Under the pieces are notes generated by a model. The model was not told the DNA's origin, did not search any database, and saw only the letters and a program-made list of their open reading frames with translations. From the NCBI GenBank assembly GCA_036702975.1, contig DATNPX010000015.1, forward strand, positions 122,781 to 186,780: 64,000 nucleotides of DNA, given 5' to 3'. Made by a program: the position numbers and the translations under genes. Of this stretch, positions 19,177 through 28,191 are shown in pieces. Source of the stretch: DATNPX01 sp036702975 (GTDB taxonomy: Bacteria; Cyanobacteriota; Vampirovibrionia; Obscuribacterales; Obscuribacteraceae). Numbering within the stretch: position 1 is the stretch's first letter; every line of letters begins with the position of its first letter.

Positions 19177-21297
19177 TTATTTTCTGCGCCGACCTAAAGT
19201 GCTCAGATCCATCTTCGAGAGCTCCTCTCTGATTTCGGTCAACATGCGCACGAAATCAGCAGCAGGGAACCTGGTATTTGGTTCTTCGGGGCGTCCAAGG
19301 TCATGAATAATCGGTCGTGGCATGGTTGCCACCAGCGCTCGTGCGGCATCTGGATTTTGCAGGAACTTCTCGCGCAATGCTTCTTGCAACAACTGGTGAT
19401 GCTCTGGTGAGCCTAGAGTGTAGGTTTGACCATCAAAGGTCGTCTCAGTTGCGTGGGACTTGCTGCCCGCTGCTTTCGCTTGTTTACCGGGCAGCTTGGC
19501 TATCGCGGAACGCTCCCTTGGATCGCTCATTTTTAAGCCTTGATAGAAAGACTCAAACGATGCATAGCGCTTTCCTCTAAAGGTAAACGGTGTCTCGGCA
19601 AAATTGGAGGCTAGGCGTCCGGCTTCCTCGTCTGACATGCTCGCAGCATTAAGCGGTTTGAGTTCGCTCGAAGCGACTGGTGTTGGTGGCTTTTCTGGCA
19701 GTTTCTCTACCGCCCAGGGATCGACCAGAACCACACGATTCTCCGCAGGATAGAACATCGTGTTGCCTTTACTGACGTCACTAAACCAGTAACCGCGACT
19801 TGCCAAATCACGCACGAAGTCTGCATGCTGTGCATCTGTAATCGGCTCTCCAGCCGGCTGCACGAAATAATTCACTTTGACGTGCCCGACGGTCTTTGTA
19901 CCTTGCTCAACAACAGGCATATCGAAATCGCGCTGTGCCGCCGGGAGATCTCTTGTGGTTACTTTCAGCATGTTACCGTCTGCAAGATTGATCGCAATAA
20001 CGTCACTACCTACTCGCTTGATAGACGTCGCTTCATGTGGAAATCCTTCCATCGCAGCTGCATAATCGGCAACGCTATGAATACCTGCGTCAGCCGGATT
20101 GACGGTTCGCAGCAGGCTCGACACGGGGGAAGTCTGAATTCCAGGAATTTTTGGCGTTTTCACTTCAACTCTTGCCTCGGTGGGCTCGGTGCCGAGCGAC
20201 CCGACGCCCTGTACCGAAACTCTTTCTGGTGTCATAGCAGCAGGCTTAGCGGATTCGATACGCGTTGTAGATTCGACAGCAGTTATCGGTTCAATGGTGC
20301 CGGCAGTCGGCACAGTCAGGGAACCATCATTAACAGTTATTTTGATGCGGTCCTCTTTAGGTTGCAGATCAGGCATTGTAACTTGCCTGGCAACCACACC
20401 GCCTGGAACAGCAGCCAGTGCATCGATAGATCCCTTTGCCACACCAGCACCTAAGACTCGCAGCCAGTTTCGCTGTTCATAATTCATATCTTGCCGGCTC
20501 AGCTCATTCTGAGCACCAGAAGCAATTCCAAACGAAGCGCCTGAACTGACGTTATTCCAGAGCAAGGATTTTTCATTAGCCAGAGGTAGTTTACGCAACC
20601 CCGTGCCGACCAGCGCCGCTGTACTCATAAGCCCGATATCGGCCTTGATTGCATCGCTGCTTAAGGTTTGCCCGATCGTAGTCTTGAAGCCTTCCCCAAC
20701 CCCTTTCGACCAAGTCTGCCGGTCCAAACCGACGTTCAAAAAGCGACTGCTAGTACCAATCACCATCCCCGTGGCGACAGGGTTGTTCGACTTAAACGGC
20801 AGTTCGTGCAACAGTCCTTTGAGAGCGACACCCTTAACCGCTCCTAGTCCCATATCCTTCAACTGGTTGGCAGCCGAACCGTGCAGTTTTGCCTGATCAA
20901 GACCGAAAACGGTTGCTGTGCCGACGATGCCAACCAAAGGCATGACAGTGGAGTTAGCCTTCCTAAGACCCGGCATGAACAAAAAAGCTGTTTCGGCGAC
21001 ATCAGTTCCAACCGTGACCACGGTCTGTTTACGACCCAAAGCCTTTTCATCTGCCGCTGTAGCGTCGACAATCTGAGGCGCAAGTTTATCCAACTTATCC
21101 TGCGAACCTTGCTTCTGTGCCTGCTCTACTTCGGTTTGCAACCGTTTGAGAGTCTCAAAAGTACTGGAATCCCCATTGTAGAGCCAATCTGCCCCTTTGC
21201 TCAGAAGCGACCTAGTCTGCTCGAAGTGCTTATGAGCTTCCACTTCGTCGTTCAGCTTTTTTATAGCTTCGTCAGTGTTCGGTCGATCGCCGCCCAT
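19177..21297 (-). CDS. NADAR-domain protein with kinase-like middle segment
   Basis: About 706 residues from ATG 21297, preceded by AGGA at 7-base spacing; an upstream TTG (21312) is less likely. The first 100 residues are helical and polar. Residues 105-310 are Gly/Ala-rich and hydrophobic, resembling in style segments of the convergent giant protein. Residues about 430-545 have a kinase-like pattern, including DVSKGNTMFYP followed by VVLVDPWAV, like the catalytic-loop Asn and the DFG-type Asp of atypical kinases. The C-terminus (about 565-690) matches NADAR/YbiA: NFAETPFTFRGKRYASFESF then YQGLK. NADAR enzymes act on ADP-ribose linkages and related N-glycosides. Its stop lies 49 bases from that of the giant gene. 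NADAR call good; kinase call tentative. Confidence 0.75.
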   Translation of the reverse strand: MGGDRPNTDEAIKKLNDEVEAHKHFEQTRSLLSKGADWLYNGDSSTFETLKRLQTEVEQAQKQGSQDKLDKLAPQIVDATAADEKALGRKQTVVTVGTDVAETAFLFMPGLRKANSTVMPLVGIVGTATVFGLDQAKLHGSAANQLKDMGLGAVKGVALKGLLHELPFKSNNPVATGMVIGTSSRFLNVGLDRQTWSKGVGEGFKTTIGQTLSSDAIKADIGLMSTAALVGTGLRKLPLANEKSLLWNNVSSGASFGIASGAQNELSRQDMNYEQRNWLRVLGAGVAKGSIDALAAVPGGVVARQVTMPDLQPKEDRIKITVNDGSLTVPTAGTIEPITAVESTTRIESAKPAAMTPERVSVQGVGSLGTEPTEARVEVKTPKIPGIQTSPVSSLLRTVNPADAGIHSVADYAAAMEGFPHEATSIKRVGSDVIAINLADGNMLKVTTRDLPAAQRDFDMPVVEQGTKTVGHVKVNYFVQPAGEPITDAQHADFVRDLASRGYWFSDVSKGNTMFYPAENRVVLVDPWAVEKLPEKPPTPVASSELKPLNAASMSDEEAGRLASNFAETPFTFRGKRYASFESFYQGLKMSDPRERSAIAKLPGKQAKAAGSKSHATETTFDGQTYTLGSPEHHQLLQEALREKFLQNPDAARALVATMPRPIIHDLGRPEEPNTRFPAADFVRMLTEIREELSKMDLSTLGRRRK

Positions 21298-21537
21298 TAA
21301 CAATTCCTGCAAGGCTTTCCCAGCTTAATTTTGACCGATTCCTGCTCCGGCGGCAATGGGGAATCTCCCCCAACAGGGCAGCCGTAGCTTGTTACTGCTA
21401 TACCCGGAACGGACCAGGCCCCTGTCAAATGGGCTTTCCATCGACTGAAGAATGGATCTGTTCGTAGCACGTACTTGCCTGTTGCATTTCTTGTAAACTA
21501 ACTGGACTAGGGCAACTCATCACATATGGAGCTGTTA

Positions 21538-22383
21538 ATGAACGTGAATGCTATAGCCAAGGTATCACAGGCGGTATCAACGTTTCGAAAATTACATGAA
21601 GATGGTTGTTTTGTGATTCCAAATCCTTGGGATAAGGGTTCGGCAAAGTGCCTGCAGCATTTGGGATTTAAGGCCCTTGCGACTACTTCTGCGGGGTTAG
21701 CCTTCTCATACGGATTGCCAGATACGGTGACGGCGCTCTCTCGCGATCAGGTTCTTGAACACATCAAAGAAATTGCCGAAGCAACGTCGCTTCCAGTCAA
21801 CGCTGACTATCAGAATGGCTATGCACACGAACCAGAAATTGTAGCATCCAACGTTGCACTGTGTATTGCCACCGGAGCCGCTGGGCTTTCAATCGAAGAC
21901 GCAACCGGAGAAGATAGTTTCCCGCTGTACGAACGTAAATTAGCAATTGAGCGCATCAAAGCTGCCCGCGCAGCGATAGACCAGACCCAAACCGGTGTTG
22001 TCCTCACAGCGCGTTGTGAGGCATGGCTTGTTGGAGACCCAGATGCATTTCATACCGCAATCGATCGCCTGGTTGCCTACGCAGACGCTGGAGCTGACTG
22101 CTTATTTGCGCCAGGTGTTCGCGAAGCGCATGAAATCGAAGAAATTGTTAGGGCAGTTTCTCCCAAGCCGGTGAATGTGCTAGTGTCATCGGCGGTGCCT
22201 GAACTTTCAGTTGAGCGACTCGCCAGTTTTGGTGTTCGGCGTATTTCCGTCGGGTCGGCGCTAGCGAGAGTGGCTTTCGGAGGGTTCTTACGTGCCGCAG
22301 AGGCCATTAATGAAACTGGCACATTTGAGTGTCTCGGCAATGCCGCTTCTTTCGCCGAACTCAATCAGATCTTTAGTGCATAA
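21538..22383 (+). CDS. Isocitrate lyase/PEP mutase family protein
   Basis: TIM-barrel carbon-carbon or carbon-phosphorus lyase of the ICL/PEP mutase superfamily, about 281 residues. Diagnostic stretches are FVIPNPWDKGSAK near the N-terminus, TTSAGLAFSYG, LPVNADYQNGY (metal-binding region), AAGLSIEDATGED and VLTARCEAW. The canonical KKCGH isocitrate lyase signature is absent, so it is not a true isocitrate lyase. 2-methylisocitrate lyase, oxaloacetate hydrolase or carboxyvinyl-carboxyphosphonate mutase-type activities are all possible. I chose ATG 21538 because GGAG lies 6 bases upstream; ATG 21526 has no such site. It appears monocistronic. Confidence 0.85.
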   Translation: MNVNAIAKVSQAVSTFRKLHEDGCFVIPNPWDKGSAKCLQHLGFKALATTSAGLAFSYGLPDTVTALSRDQVLEHIKEIAEATSLPVNADYQNGYAHEPEIVASNVALCIATGAAGLSIEDATGEDSFPLYERKLAIERIKAARAAIDQTQTGVVLTARCEAWLVGDPDAFHTAIDRLVAYADAGADCLFAPGVREAHEIEEIVRAVSPKPVNVLVSSAVPELSVERLASFGVRRISVGSALARVAFGGFLRAAEAINETGTFECLGNAASFAELNQIFSA

Positions 22384-22536
22384 ACCAATCTAGTTCGCTT
22401 GCGCTCTTAATCGATAAAACGAAGGTGATATCAAACAACAGCTATTAAAGATGCTGGAAGATGCTGGAAATAGAACAAGCAAAAGACTGGCATTGACGAC
22501 ATGACATGCGGGTGTTTCAGAACTCGGGGTTAGCGG

Positions 22537-22542
22537 TATAAT
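22537..22542 (+). promoter_or_regulatory. Perfect TATAAT box next to a start codon
   Basis: TATAAT ends only 8 bases before ATG 22551, and no ribosome-binding site lies between them. Transcription from this box would begin within about 2 bases of the start codon, giving a leaderless or nearly leaderless mRNA. No -35 match lies at 16-18 bases; TTGACG at 22493-22498 is too far. Confidence 0.5.
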
Positions 22543-22550
22543 TCGAGTCT

Positions 22551-23069
22551 ATGATTAGCTTGGTCGTTGATCACGATTCTATAAAGTCGATCTCATTGCC
22601 CGATGGGTGGCGGGAGTTCGAAGTTCCACAACAAGGTTTCGAACTTTCAACTTTGCGTGAATTTCGTCCAGCAGACTCCATTAACGATGATGTCTCGCTC
22701 TCTCTCTACAATCGAGGACTGGCGCTGGATGATGAAACGGCGCAAGATTTTTTCTCTCTGTTGACGGCGCCCCCACACGTTTTGACCTCCGACGAACTCG
22801 ACCAAGTCCATTTGGTTTTAAACGACGCAAACGATCCAGAACGCTTTTCCTTTGCAGAGGCAAAAACTGAATTCCTGAATGGCCGCCCGGCAATGATTGT
22901 CGAAGGACGTTGGCTTCGCAGCCAGACGGACATGCTAAGAATCTACATAGATATTAAAGGTGATGGACGTTTCGTTCAGGAAGTATCTTTCTCGGCGCCG
23001 ATAGCGGACTACAAGCGATGGATCTCAGATGTCCGCGCTTGCCTGCAAACATTGTCGTGGAAAACATAG
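22551..23069 (+). CDS. Conserved hypothetical protein, possible PsbP/DcrB-like fold
   Basis: 172 residues, soluble, with no signal peptide or membrane segment. Alternating short strands and helices (LPDGWREFEVP, then FLNGRPAMIVEGRWL, then MLRIYIDIKGDGRFVQEVSFSAP) recall the PsbP/Mog1/DUF1795 group of small alpha/beta proteins, but the match is only by pattern. A TATAAT box sits 8 bases before ATG and there is no Shine-Dalgarno, so translation is probably leaderless. The downstream neighbour is a minus-strand tRNA, so it stands alone. Confidence 0.6.
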   Translation: MISLVVDHDSIKSISLPDGWREFEVPQQGFELSTLREFRPADSINDDVSLSLYNRGLALDDETAQDFFSLLTAPPHVLTSDELDQVHLVLNDANDPERFSFAEAKTEFLNGRPAMIVEGRWLRSQTDMLRIYIDIKGDGRFVQEVSFSAPIADYKRWISDVRACLQTLSWKT

Positions 23070-23139
23070 CACACAGCACCACCACATATGGTGCACATCA
23101 GCGAAGAGTCCACCATCGATACACACACAGAATAAAAAA

Positions 23140-23217
<78 letters not shown>

Positions 23218-23357
23218 GTCTGTACATTATAAATGCTATTTGACTTCAACTGTACAATCAGACCAAAGGCGTTACAGGGAGGCTGCAAACGCTAAATCTG
23301 TCGAACCGAAGAGGAATCGGCCAATTACAGCGATCAAAGATCTAAAATTCGAAGGTC

Positions 23358-24050
23358 TCAGGGTTGCCGAACCATGTCTTCAAGAGCATCCAGATTGTGT
23401 ATAGTCACGCGTTTTGACTCGATTTGAATCCAGTGACTAGTTCTAAACTTATTTAGAATTTGCGTCACCGTCACTCTCGAGGAACCGACCATGTCAGCTA
23501 TCTCTTGATGCGTCAGTGGAAATTCCACCCGAATTCCGTTTGGTGTCACTTTGCCGTGAGACTCGGCGAGGCTTATCAAGAGGCGAGCGACTCGACTTGG
23601 TACTTGGCGAAAAACCAGGTCTTCGATTCGTGCCTGTGCTTGCTTCAATCTAATTCCGAGAATCTGAATGAGGCGCAAACCAAATTCCGGATTCTCGCGA
23701 ATGAAACTGTGGAATGCCTCACGCGATATCTCATAGACTCTCGACTCTTCAAGCGTCTCGGCATAGCTGTCATGCTCGCCCGATTCCCAGGCGGCCTCTC
23801 CGATCAAATCACCGGGACCGAGCAATGCCAGAATGACGGTCTTGCCCTCACCGGAAAGCTTCGTCAGACGAACGCGCCCTTTCTCTATAAAGTAGATAGC
23901 CTCAGACGGCATGCCGGGTGAAAAAATAACGTGGTGCTTGGGCAGCTCCATTTCTTCAAGGATGCCCAATAACCGACCGAGTTCGACTGCGTTGAAAGAA
24001 TCAAAGATTTCGCTACTGCGAATTGTGGAGAGCTTTTGAGCCGTCTTCAT
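23358..24050 (-). CDS. Crp/Fnr family transcription regulator
   Basis: 230-residue regulator. Residues about 20-140 form a cyclic-nucleotide-type jelly roll (HVIFSPGMPSEAIYFIEKGRV, then LLGPGDLIGEAAWESGEHDSYAETL). Residues 150-225 are a winged helix with the Crp-type recognition element LTHQEIADMVGSSRVTVTQIL. There are no N-terminal cysteines for an Fnr iron-sulfur cluster. The beta-barrel has GEAAW where CRP has GELGL, and the cAMP-contacting Arg is not clearly present, so the ligand may differ. ATG 24050 follows AAGGGG at 5-base spacing. It is divergent from recA. Confidence 0.9.
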   Translation of the reverse strand: MKTAQKLSTIRSSEIFDSFNAVELGRLLGILEEMELPKHHVIFSPGMPSEAIYFIEKGRVRLTKLSGEGKTVILALLGPGDLIGEAAWESGEHDSYAETLEESRVYEISREAFHSFIRENPEFGLRLIQILGIRLKQAQARIEDLVFRQVPSRVARLLISLAESHGKVTPNGIRVEFPLTHQEIADMVGSSRVTVTQILNKFRTSHWIQIESKRVTIHNLDALEDMVRQP

Positions 24051-24459
24051 AGTGCCCCTTGTCGGAGTCTAATCTGCAAAAGCAGGCAGCGAACTCTCGC
24101 GCCCAAAATCTTTTTACTTAAGAGATTGAACTTTTTGAATGACGAATACGTATATGTAATTGTAGGTACACTGCAAGCCAGTTTGCTGTGAGGTTCGCCA
24201 CATTTTTATACCCAGACCCTAAGCTTTGAAACCCTGGCGACGCATACGAAATATATGCAACCGCTAGAAAACCGGCACCAGTCGTACTTTTAATTCGCGC
24301 GCAGTAGACAAAAGCAGCTATAATCACGCCTGTATGCGGGACACTTGTGTCCTGTATCAAACAGGTGGGGATTGAAGCTTATTTCGTTTTTTGCTCGCTG
24401 GCGTATTGGATTGGGCAAGAGCTTATGCGCCGCAGCTCAGCTTACACACAGGAGAATAA
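24051..24459 (+). other. Divergent crp-like/recA intergenic region
   Basis: No gene seen in this 409-base gap. The recA side contains a TATAAT box and a perfect operator-like palindrome (see separate entry), then a leader of roughly 130 bases ending in GGAG at 24451-24454 before ATG 24460. Confidence 0.5.
24319..24352 (+). promoter_or_regulatory. recA -10 box and operator-like palindrome
   Basis: TATAAT at 24319-24324 is followed by the palindrome GGACACTTGTGTCC at 24339-24352 (6-base arms, 2-base centre). The palindrome would sit at about +8 to +21 of a transcript starting near 24331, a typical repressor site. A LexA-type operator is the natural guess for recA, but the sequence differs from the E. 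coli and Bacillus boxes. Confidence 0.55.
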
Positions 24460-25620
24460 ATGATGGCGGTACTCACTAAAGATAAAAACGGTAACGACAA
24501 AACAGCTGATAAAGTCGTCGTTGAAAAACACACCGAAAAGCAGCCCAAAATGGAACATGATGAAAAATCCAAAGGAGCTTCGGCAGAGCGCGTAAAAGCG
24601 CTCGGTCTCGCGCTTGATGCAATCAAAAAGCAGTTCGGCGACGGGTCTATCATGAAGCTTGGTGATTCGCGCCACGGCAATGTGGAAGTCGTACCCACCG
24701 GTGCACTTTCATTAGATGTAGCACTGGGAGTTGGCGGTTTGCCACGTGGACGAATTATTGAAATTTACGGACCGGAATCATCCGGCAAAACAACTCTAGC
24801 GCAACATGTAGCGGCTGAAGTCCAGAAGTTGGGCGGTATCGCCGCAATTGTTGATGCTGAGCACGCGATGGACCCGGAATATGCAAGAGCACTGGGCGTC
24901 AACGTCGAAGAGCTTCTTATTTCTCAGCCTGACACTGGTGAACAAGCGCTCGAAATCACCGAGCAGCTGGTTCGTTCGGGGGCTGTCGATTTAGTCATCA
25001 TCGACTCAGTTGCAGCTCTTGTACCGAAAGCTGAAATCGAAGGCGAAATGGGTGATAGCTTGCCGGGCTTGCAGGCTCGCTTGATGAGCCAGGCCCTGCG
25101 CAAATTGACAGCCATCGTAAGCAAAACAAATACGCTTGTGATTTTCATCAACCAGTTGCGCCAAAAGATTGGTGTCATGTACGGCAATCCGGAAACAACA
25201 ACCGGTGGTAATGCGCTCAAGTTCTACGCTTCGGTGAGACTCGACATTCGCAAAATCGAGACTCTCAAGAAAGACAGCATAGAAGTCGGCAACAGAGTGA
25301 AAGTAAAGGTCGTCAAAAATAAAGTGGCACCTCCTTTCCGCATCGCCGAGTTCGATATTATCTACGGCCGCGGCATCAATAGCGCGGGCTGTGTTCTAGA
25401 CATGGCAGCTGAACTCGATGTCGTTAAGAAATCGGGCACATGGTTCAGCTACAAAGATGAACGCATCGGACAGGGTCGCGACCAAGCCCGCACTTATCTG
25501 GAGGCAAATCCAGCGATGCTGCAAGAGATTGAAGCTCGCGTGAAAGCGGAACTGCCAAAGCTAAATGCGCCAGGAAAGTCCCCCGCGAAAGAAGCTAAAG
25601 AAGCGAAAGAGTCCAAGTAA
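24460..25620 (+). CDS. recA: Recombinase RecA
   Basis: DNA-dependent ATPase that forms the strand-exchange filament and triggers SOS self-cleavage; it acts downstream of the AddAB enzyme encoded at the left of this window. 386 residues, with an unusually long charged N-terminal extension (about 45 residues, Lys/Asp/Glu-rich) before the conserved core KALGLALDAIKKQFGDGSIM. Walker A GPESSGKT is near residues 104-111; other hallmarks are VDAEHAMDPEYA, LVIIDSVAALVPKAEIEGEM, NTLVIFINQLRQKIGVMYGN and TTTGGNALKFYASVRLDIRK. The C-terminus ends in a Lys/Ala/Glu tail. ATG 24460 follows GGAG. A strong terminator follows the gene. Confidence 0.98.
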   Translation: MMAVLTKDKNGNDKTADKVVVEKHTEKQPKMEHDEKSKGASAERVKALGLALDAIKKQFGDGSIMKLGDSRHGNVEVVPTGALSLDVALGVGGLPRGRIIEIYGPESSGKTTLAQHVAAEVQKLGGIAAIVDAEHAMDPEYARALGVNVEELLISQPDTGEQALEITEQLVRSGAVDLVIIDSVAALVPKAEIEGEMGDSLPGLQARLMSQALRKLTAIVSKTNTLVIFINQLRQKIGVMYGNPETTTGGNALKFYASVRLDIRKIETLKKDSIEVGNRVKVKVVKNKVAPPFRIAEFDIIYGRGINSAGCVLDMAAELDVVKKSGTWFSYKDERIGQGRDQARTYLEANPAMLQEIEARVKAELPKLNAPGKSPAKEAKEAKESK

Positions 25621-25631
25621 ACGAACTGAAG

Positions 25632-25662
25632 GGGAATTGGGAAAACCAATTCCCTTTTTTTT
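25632..25662 (+). terminator. Rho-independent terminator of recA
   Basis: A 9-base perfect stem (GGGAATTGG at 25632-25640 with CCAATTCCC at 25646-25654), GAAAA loop, then eight T residues. It separates recA from lnt. Confidence 0.93.
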
Positions 25663-25727
25663 GCTTCAACTAAAACTGAACTAGACTAGAACTAGAATGA
25701 TCAGAAATAGAATGATCAGATAACCGG

Positions 25728-27347
25728 ATGCCAGCTATCTTCATCAAGAACACCAGGAATACGAACAAAAGTTCCGACTACCAGGCAGTGGTGCCGGAAC
25801 GTAGAGGTTTGCCGCGGGGCACAGTCTCATTATTCTGCATCGTATCTGGTGCGATTCTCGGTCTATGCGCTCCAGGAATTGGCATTTGGCCGCTCGCCTG
25901 GTTTGGACTGACTCCGTTACTTCTTCTCAGCGTCTCCAGTCCAAATCGATGGTCTGCGCTCTGGAGAGGTTTGCTCTTTGGTACGGCTTACAATCTGGTC
26001 TACGCCAACTTTCTGCTTGGTTTGCAGCCTCTTGATTGGCTCGGTTTTCCTGGCATACAAGGAATGTTGATGGCGGCAGCCGCCTGGTTCATACTCTGTT
26101 CGCACCAGGGAATTTTAATCGCAATCTTTTCCGTCGTGCTGAGAACCATCCCTTTGCATGGCGGCTTTTTCCCAGAGAAACTGAAGGGACAATGGAAGCT
26201 GCCGGCACTGCTGGTAGTGCCGCTCCTCTGGCAACTTTGCATCAACAGAATAGGAAACGCACACGAATTGCTAGGCATTCCGTGGACAATGCTGGAGTAT
26301 TCGCAATATCAGCAAATCCCCTTGATTCAGGTCTGCAGCATTATCGGCGGCGTCGGTCTGTCATGCTTGATTGTGATGGTGAATACAGCAATTGCGGTTC
26401 TCATTGCCACCGTATTGATGAAAAAATCAGACTTATCCATCGCCGCTACTAAGAAAATGCAAGCGGTAGGGCAATGCATAGTTTGTGGACTGATCTTAAG
26501 CAGTATAGTCTTTTACGGATTCTGGCAAACGAGCACGCACCGAGACTATCAAACAATCCCAACATCCGTTTTACAAGGCAACATCAACATAGAGATGCAG
26601 AAAACTGAGCATCGCTATACTCTTGCGGAATTGATTACTCACTACAAACGCATGCTGGAAAAGTGCCCAACCGGGCTCTGTGTCTGGACCGAAAACGCCC
26701 TGCCGTGCTACCTAAATCTGGAGCCAGAGACTGCACATAACATTTCGACTGCAGCGCAAGCCAAACGATTAGATCTCGTGGTCGGCGCAATGGATAAAGA
26801 TGCGCTCGGGCGCCCATACAACTCGGCCTACGGCTTTACCGCCAGCGGCAAGATTGCACCGGTTGTATACCACAAAAGATACCTTGTGCCTTTCGGGGAA
26901 TACACGCCAAGTATCGTGAAAAACTTTCCTGAGTGGATACTGCGTTTGACAAACACGCCTGCCGGCGGTGGATTTGAGTCGGGCAAGGAGCCTGTTGTAC
27001 TCAATCTCAACTCCGGAGCTGTCGCTCCACTCGTCTGTTTCGAAACCCTCTCACCCGAGCTCGTGTCTTCAAGTGTCCGCAAAGGGGCTCAACTACTGGT
27101 TAATGTTTCCGACCTGGCGTGGTTCCATAAATCTATATGCGGGGAACAAATGGCAGCGTTCTCGGTTCTAAGAGCTGTAGAAAACGGTCGGTTTTTCGTA
27201 TTCGCAGCGAATACAGGACCCTCGGTGATCATAGACCCCAACGGCAGAATCACTGCCGCGACTTCTGTTGGATCAGAGCGGGTCTTGGTCGGGCAAGTAG
27301 GATTCATCAAACATGTCACACCTTTCACCCAATGGTATCTTTTCTAA
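25728..27347 (+). CDS. lnt: Apolipoprotein N-acyltransferase
   Basis: Inner-membrane enzyme adding the third acyl chain to lipoproteins, expected in didermic bacteria. 539 residues. The N-terminal half holds about six membrane helices (for example LFCIVSGAILGLCAPGIGIW). The C-terminal half is a nitrilase-like domain with the catalytic triad visible: Glu322 in WTENALP, Lys383 in YHKRYLVPFGEY and Cys437 in PLVCFETLSPE. ATG 25728 lies after the recA terminator, so it has its own promoter. The last 35 bases overlap the next gene, suggesting translational coupling. Confidence 0.93.
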   Translation: MPAIFIKNTRNTNKSSDYQAVVPERRGLPRGTVSLFCIVSGAILGLCAPGIGIWPLAWFGLTPLLLLSVSSPNRWSALWRGLLFGTAYNLVYANFLLGLQPLDWLGFPGIQGMLMAAAAWFILCSHQGILIAIFSVVLRTIPLHGGFFPEKLKGQWKLPALLVVPLLWQLCINRIGNAHELLGIPWTMLEYSQYQQIPLIQVCSIIGGVGLSCLIVMVNTAIAVLIATVLMKKSDLSIAATKKMQAVGQCIVCGLILSSIVFYGFWQTSTHRDYQTIPTSVLQGNINIEMQKTEHRYTLAELITHYKRMLEKCPTGLCVWTENALPCYLNLEPETAHNISTAAQAKRLDLVVGAMDKDALGRPYNSAYGFTASGKIAPVVYHKRYLVPFGEYTPSIVKNFPEWILRLTNTPAGGGFESGKEPVVLNLNSGAVAPLVCFETLSPELVSSSVRKGAQLLVNVSDLAWFHKSICGEQMAAFSVLRAVENGRFFVFAANTGPSVIIDPNGRITAATSVGSERVLVGQVGFIKHVTPFTQWYLF

Positions 27348-28191
27348 ATTCCGAAGCTCCAAAACTCAAATTGTCACAATTAAGCCGACACAGAAAGCTT
27401 GCAACACCAGCAGGCTGTTAGTTAGTATCGCTATAGCTAGCGCTCTGCAGATACAAGTTCTGCCACCATCTGCCGCAGCCGAAGATCAACAATCCTTACA
27501 AAGTGGCAAGTCTGAAAATCAAAGCAAATCATCAAAGGCACGAGATGGCAGCAATCGCAATCGCGCCTTGCTGGCAAATGTCCAATCCAGTGCGAAGAAA
27601 AACAATTCGCAGGCTAAAAATAAAGACGGCAACTCTCAAACATCTCAAACATCGGACGCAAAATCTTATTTCGAGCAGGAGCGATTGTCGCGCAAGCGTA
27701 AATACGCTCATGCATCATCTACGGTATTTATCAAAGCACCCAAAGATGACGTTTGGAAAGTGCTGATTGATTTTGAGCACTATCCAAATATATTCAAACG
27801 TATCGATACTTGCCACATCACAAAGAGAGAACACGGCCTGCTATTTGCCGAAACATATTTGAAGCCACAGATGTTCGTTAAAACACTTGTCCAGCATACA
27901 GTCACCGACATCTCTCAGGGTCCGGATTATCTTCAATGGAAAATGTTGGACGGAAATTTCAATTCTGTCGTTGGTAGTTGGACACTCAAGCCTGCGAAAG
28001 ACAAAGAAGGCAATGACATCTGCGAAGCGAAATACACTCTTGAAGCAGATCCTGGACCAATAATTCCGGCCCCACTCGTTTCTTTGCTGCTGCATCAGGT
28101 CGAGCACGAAGTGGTTACATCGTTCAAGAAAGCTTGCGAGAAAGAAAATAAATCAGGTGACGATCGTTTATTCGAGAAGAATAACAGCTAA
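27313..28191 (+). CDS. Exported SRPBCC/polyketide cyclase-like protein
   Basis: 292 residues. A hydrophobic segment (LLVSIAIASALQIQVLPPSAAA, about residues 35-56) acts as a late signal peptide or anchor, followed by a low-complexity Ser/Lys/Asn/Gln linker (57-125). Residues about 130-275 are a SRPBCC (START/COQ10-like) helix-grip domain: ASSTVFIKAPKDDVWKVLID, FEHYPNIFKRIDTC, and a long C-terminal helix. Such domains bind hydrophobic ligands. It overlaps lnt by 35 bases, so a membrane or lipid-linked role is plausible but inferred. Its stop overlaps the stop of the convergent gene by 4 bases. Confidence 0.8.
   Translation: MSHLSPNGIFSKFRSSKTQIVTIKPTQKACNTSRLLVSIAIASALQIQVLPPSAAAEDQQSLQSGKSENQSKSSKARDGSNRNRALLANVQSSAKKNNSQAKNKDGNSQTSQTSDAKSYFEQERLSRKRKYAHASSTVFIKAPKDDVWKVLIDFEHYPNIFKRIDTCHITKREHGLLFAETYLKPQMFVKTLVQHTVTDISQGPDYLQWKMLDGNFNSVVGSWTLKPAKDKEGNDICEAKYTLEADPGPIIPAPLVSLLLHQVEHEVVTSFKKACEKENKSGDDRLFEKNNS

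Noticed and set aside
22449..22468. Tandem AGATGCTGGA repeat
   Set aside because: Only two 10-base copies in an intergenic stretch; probably chance.
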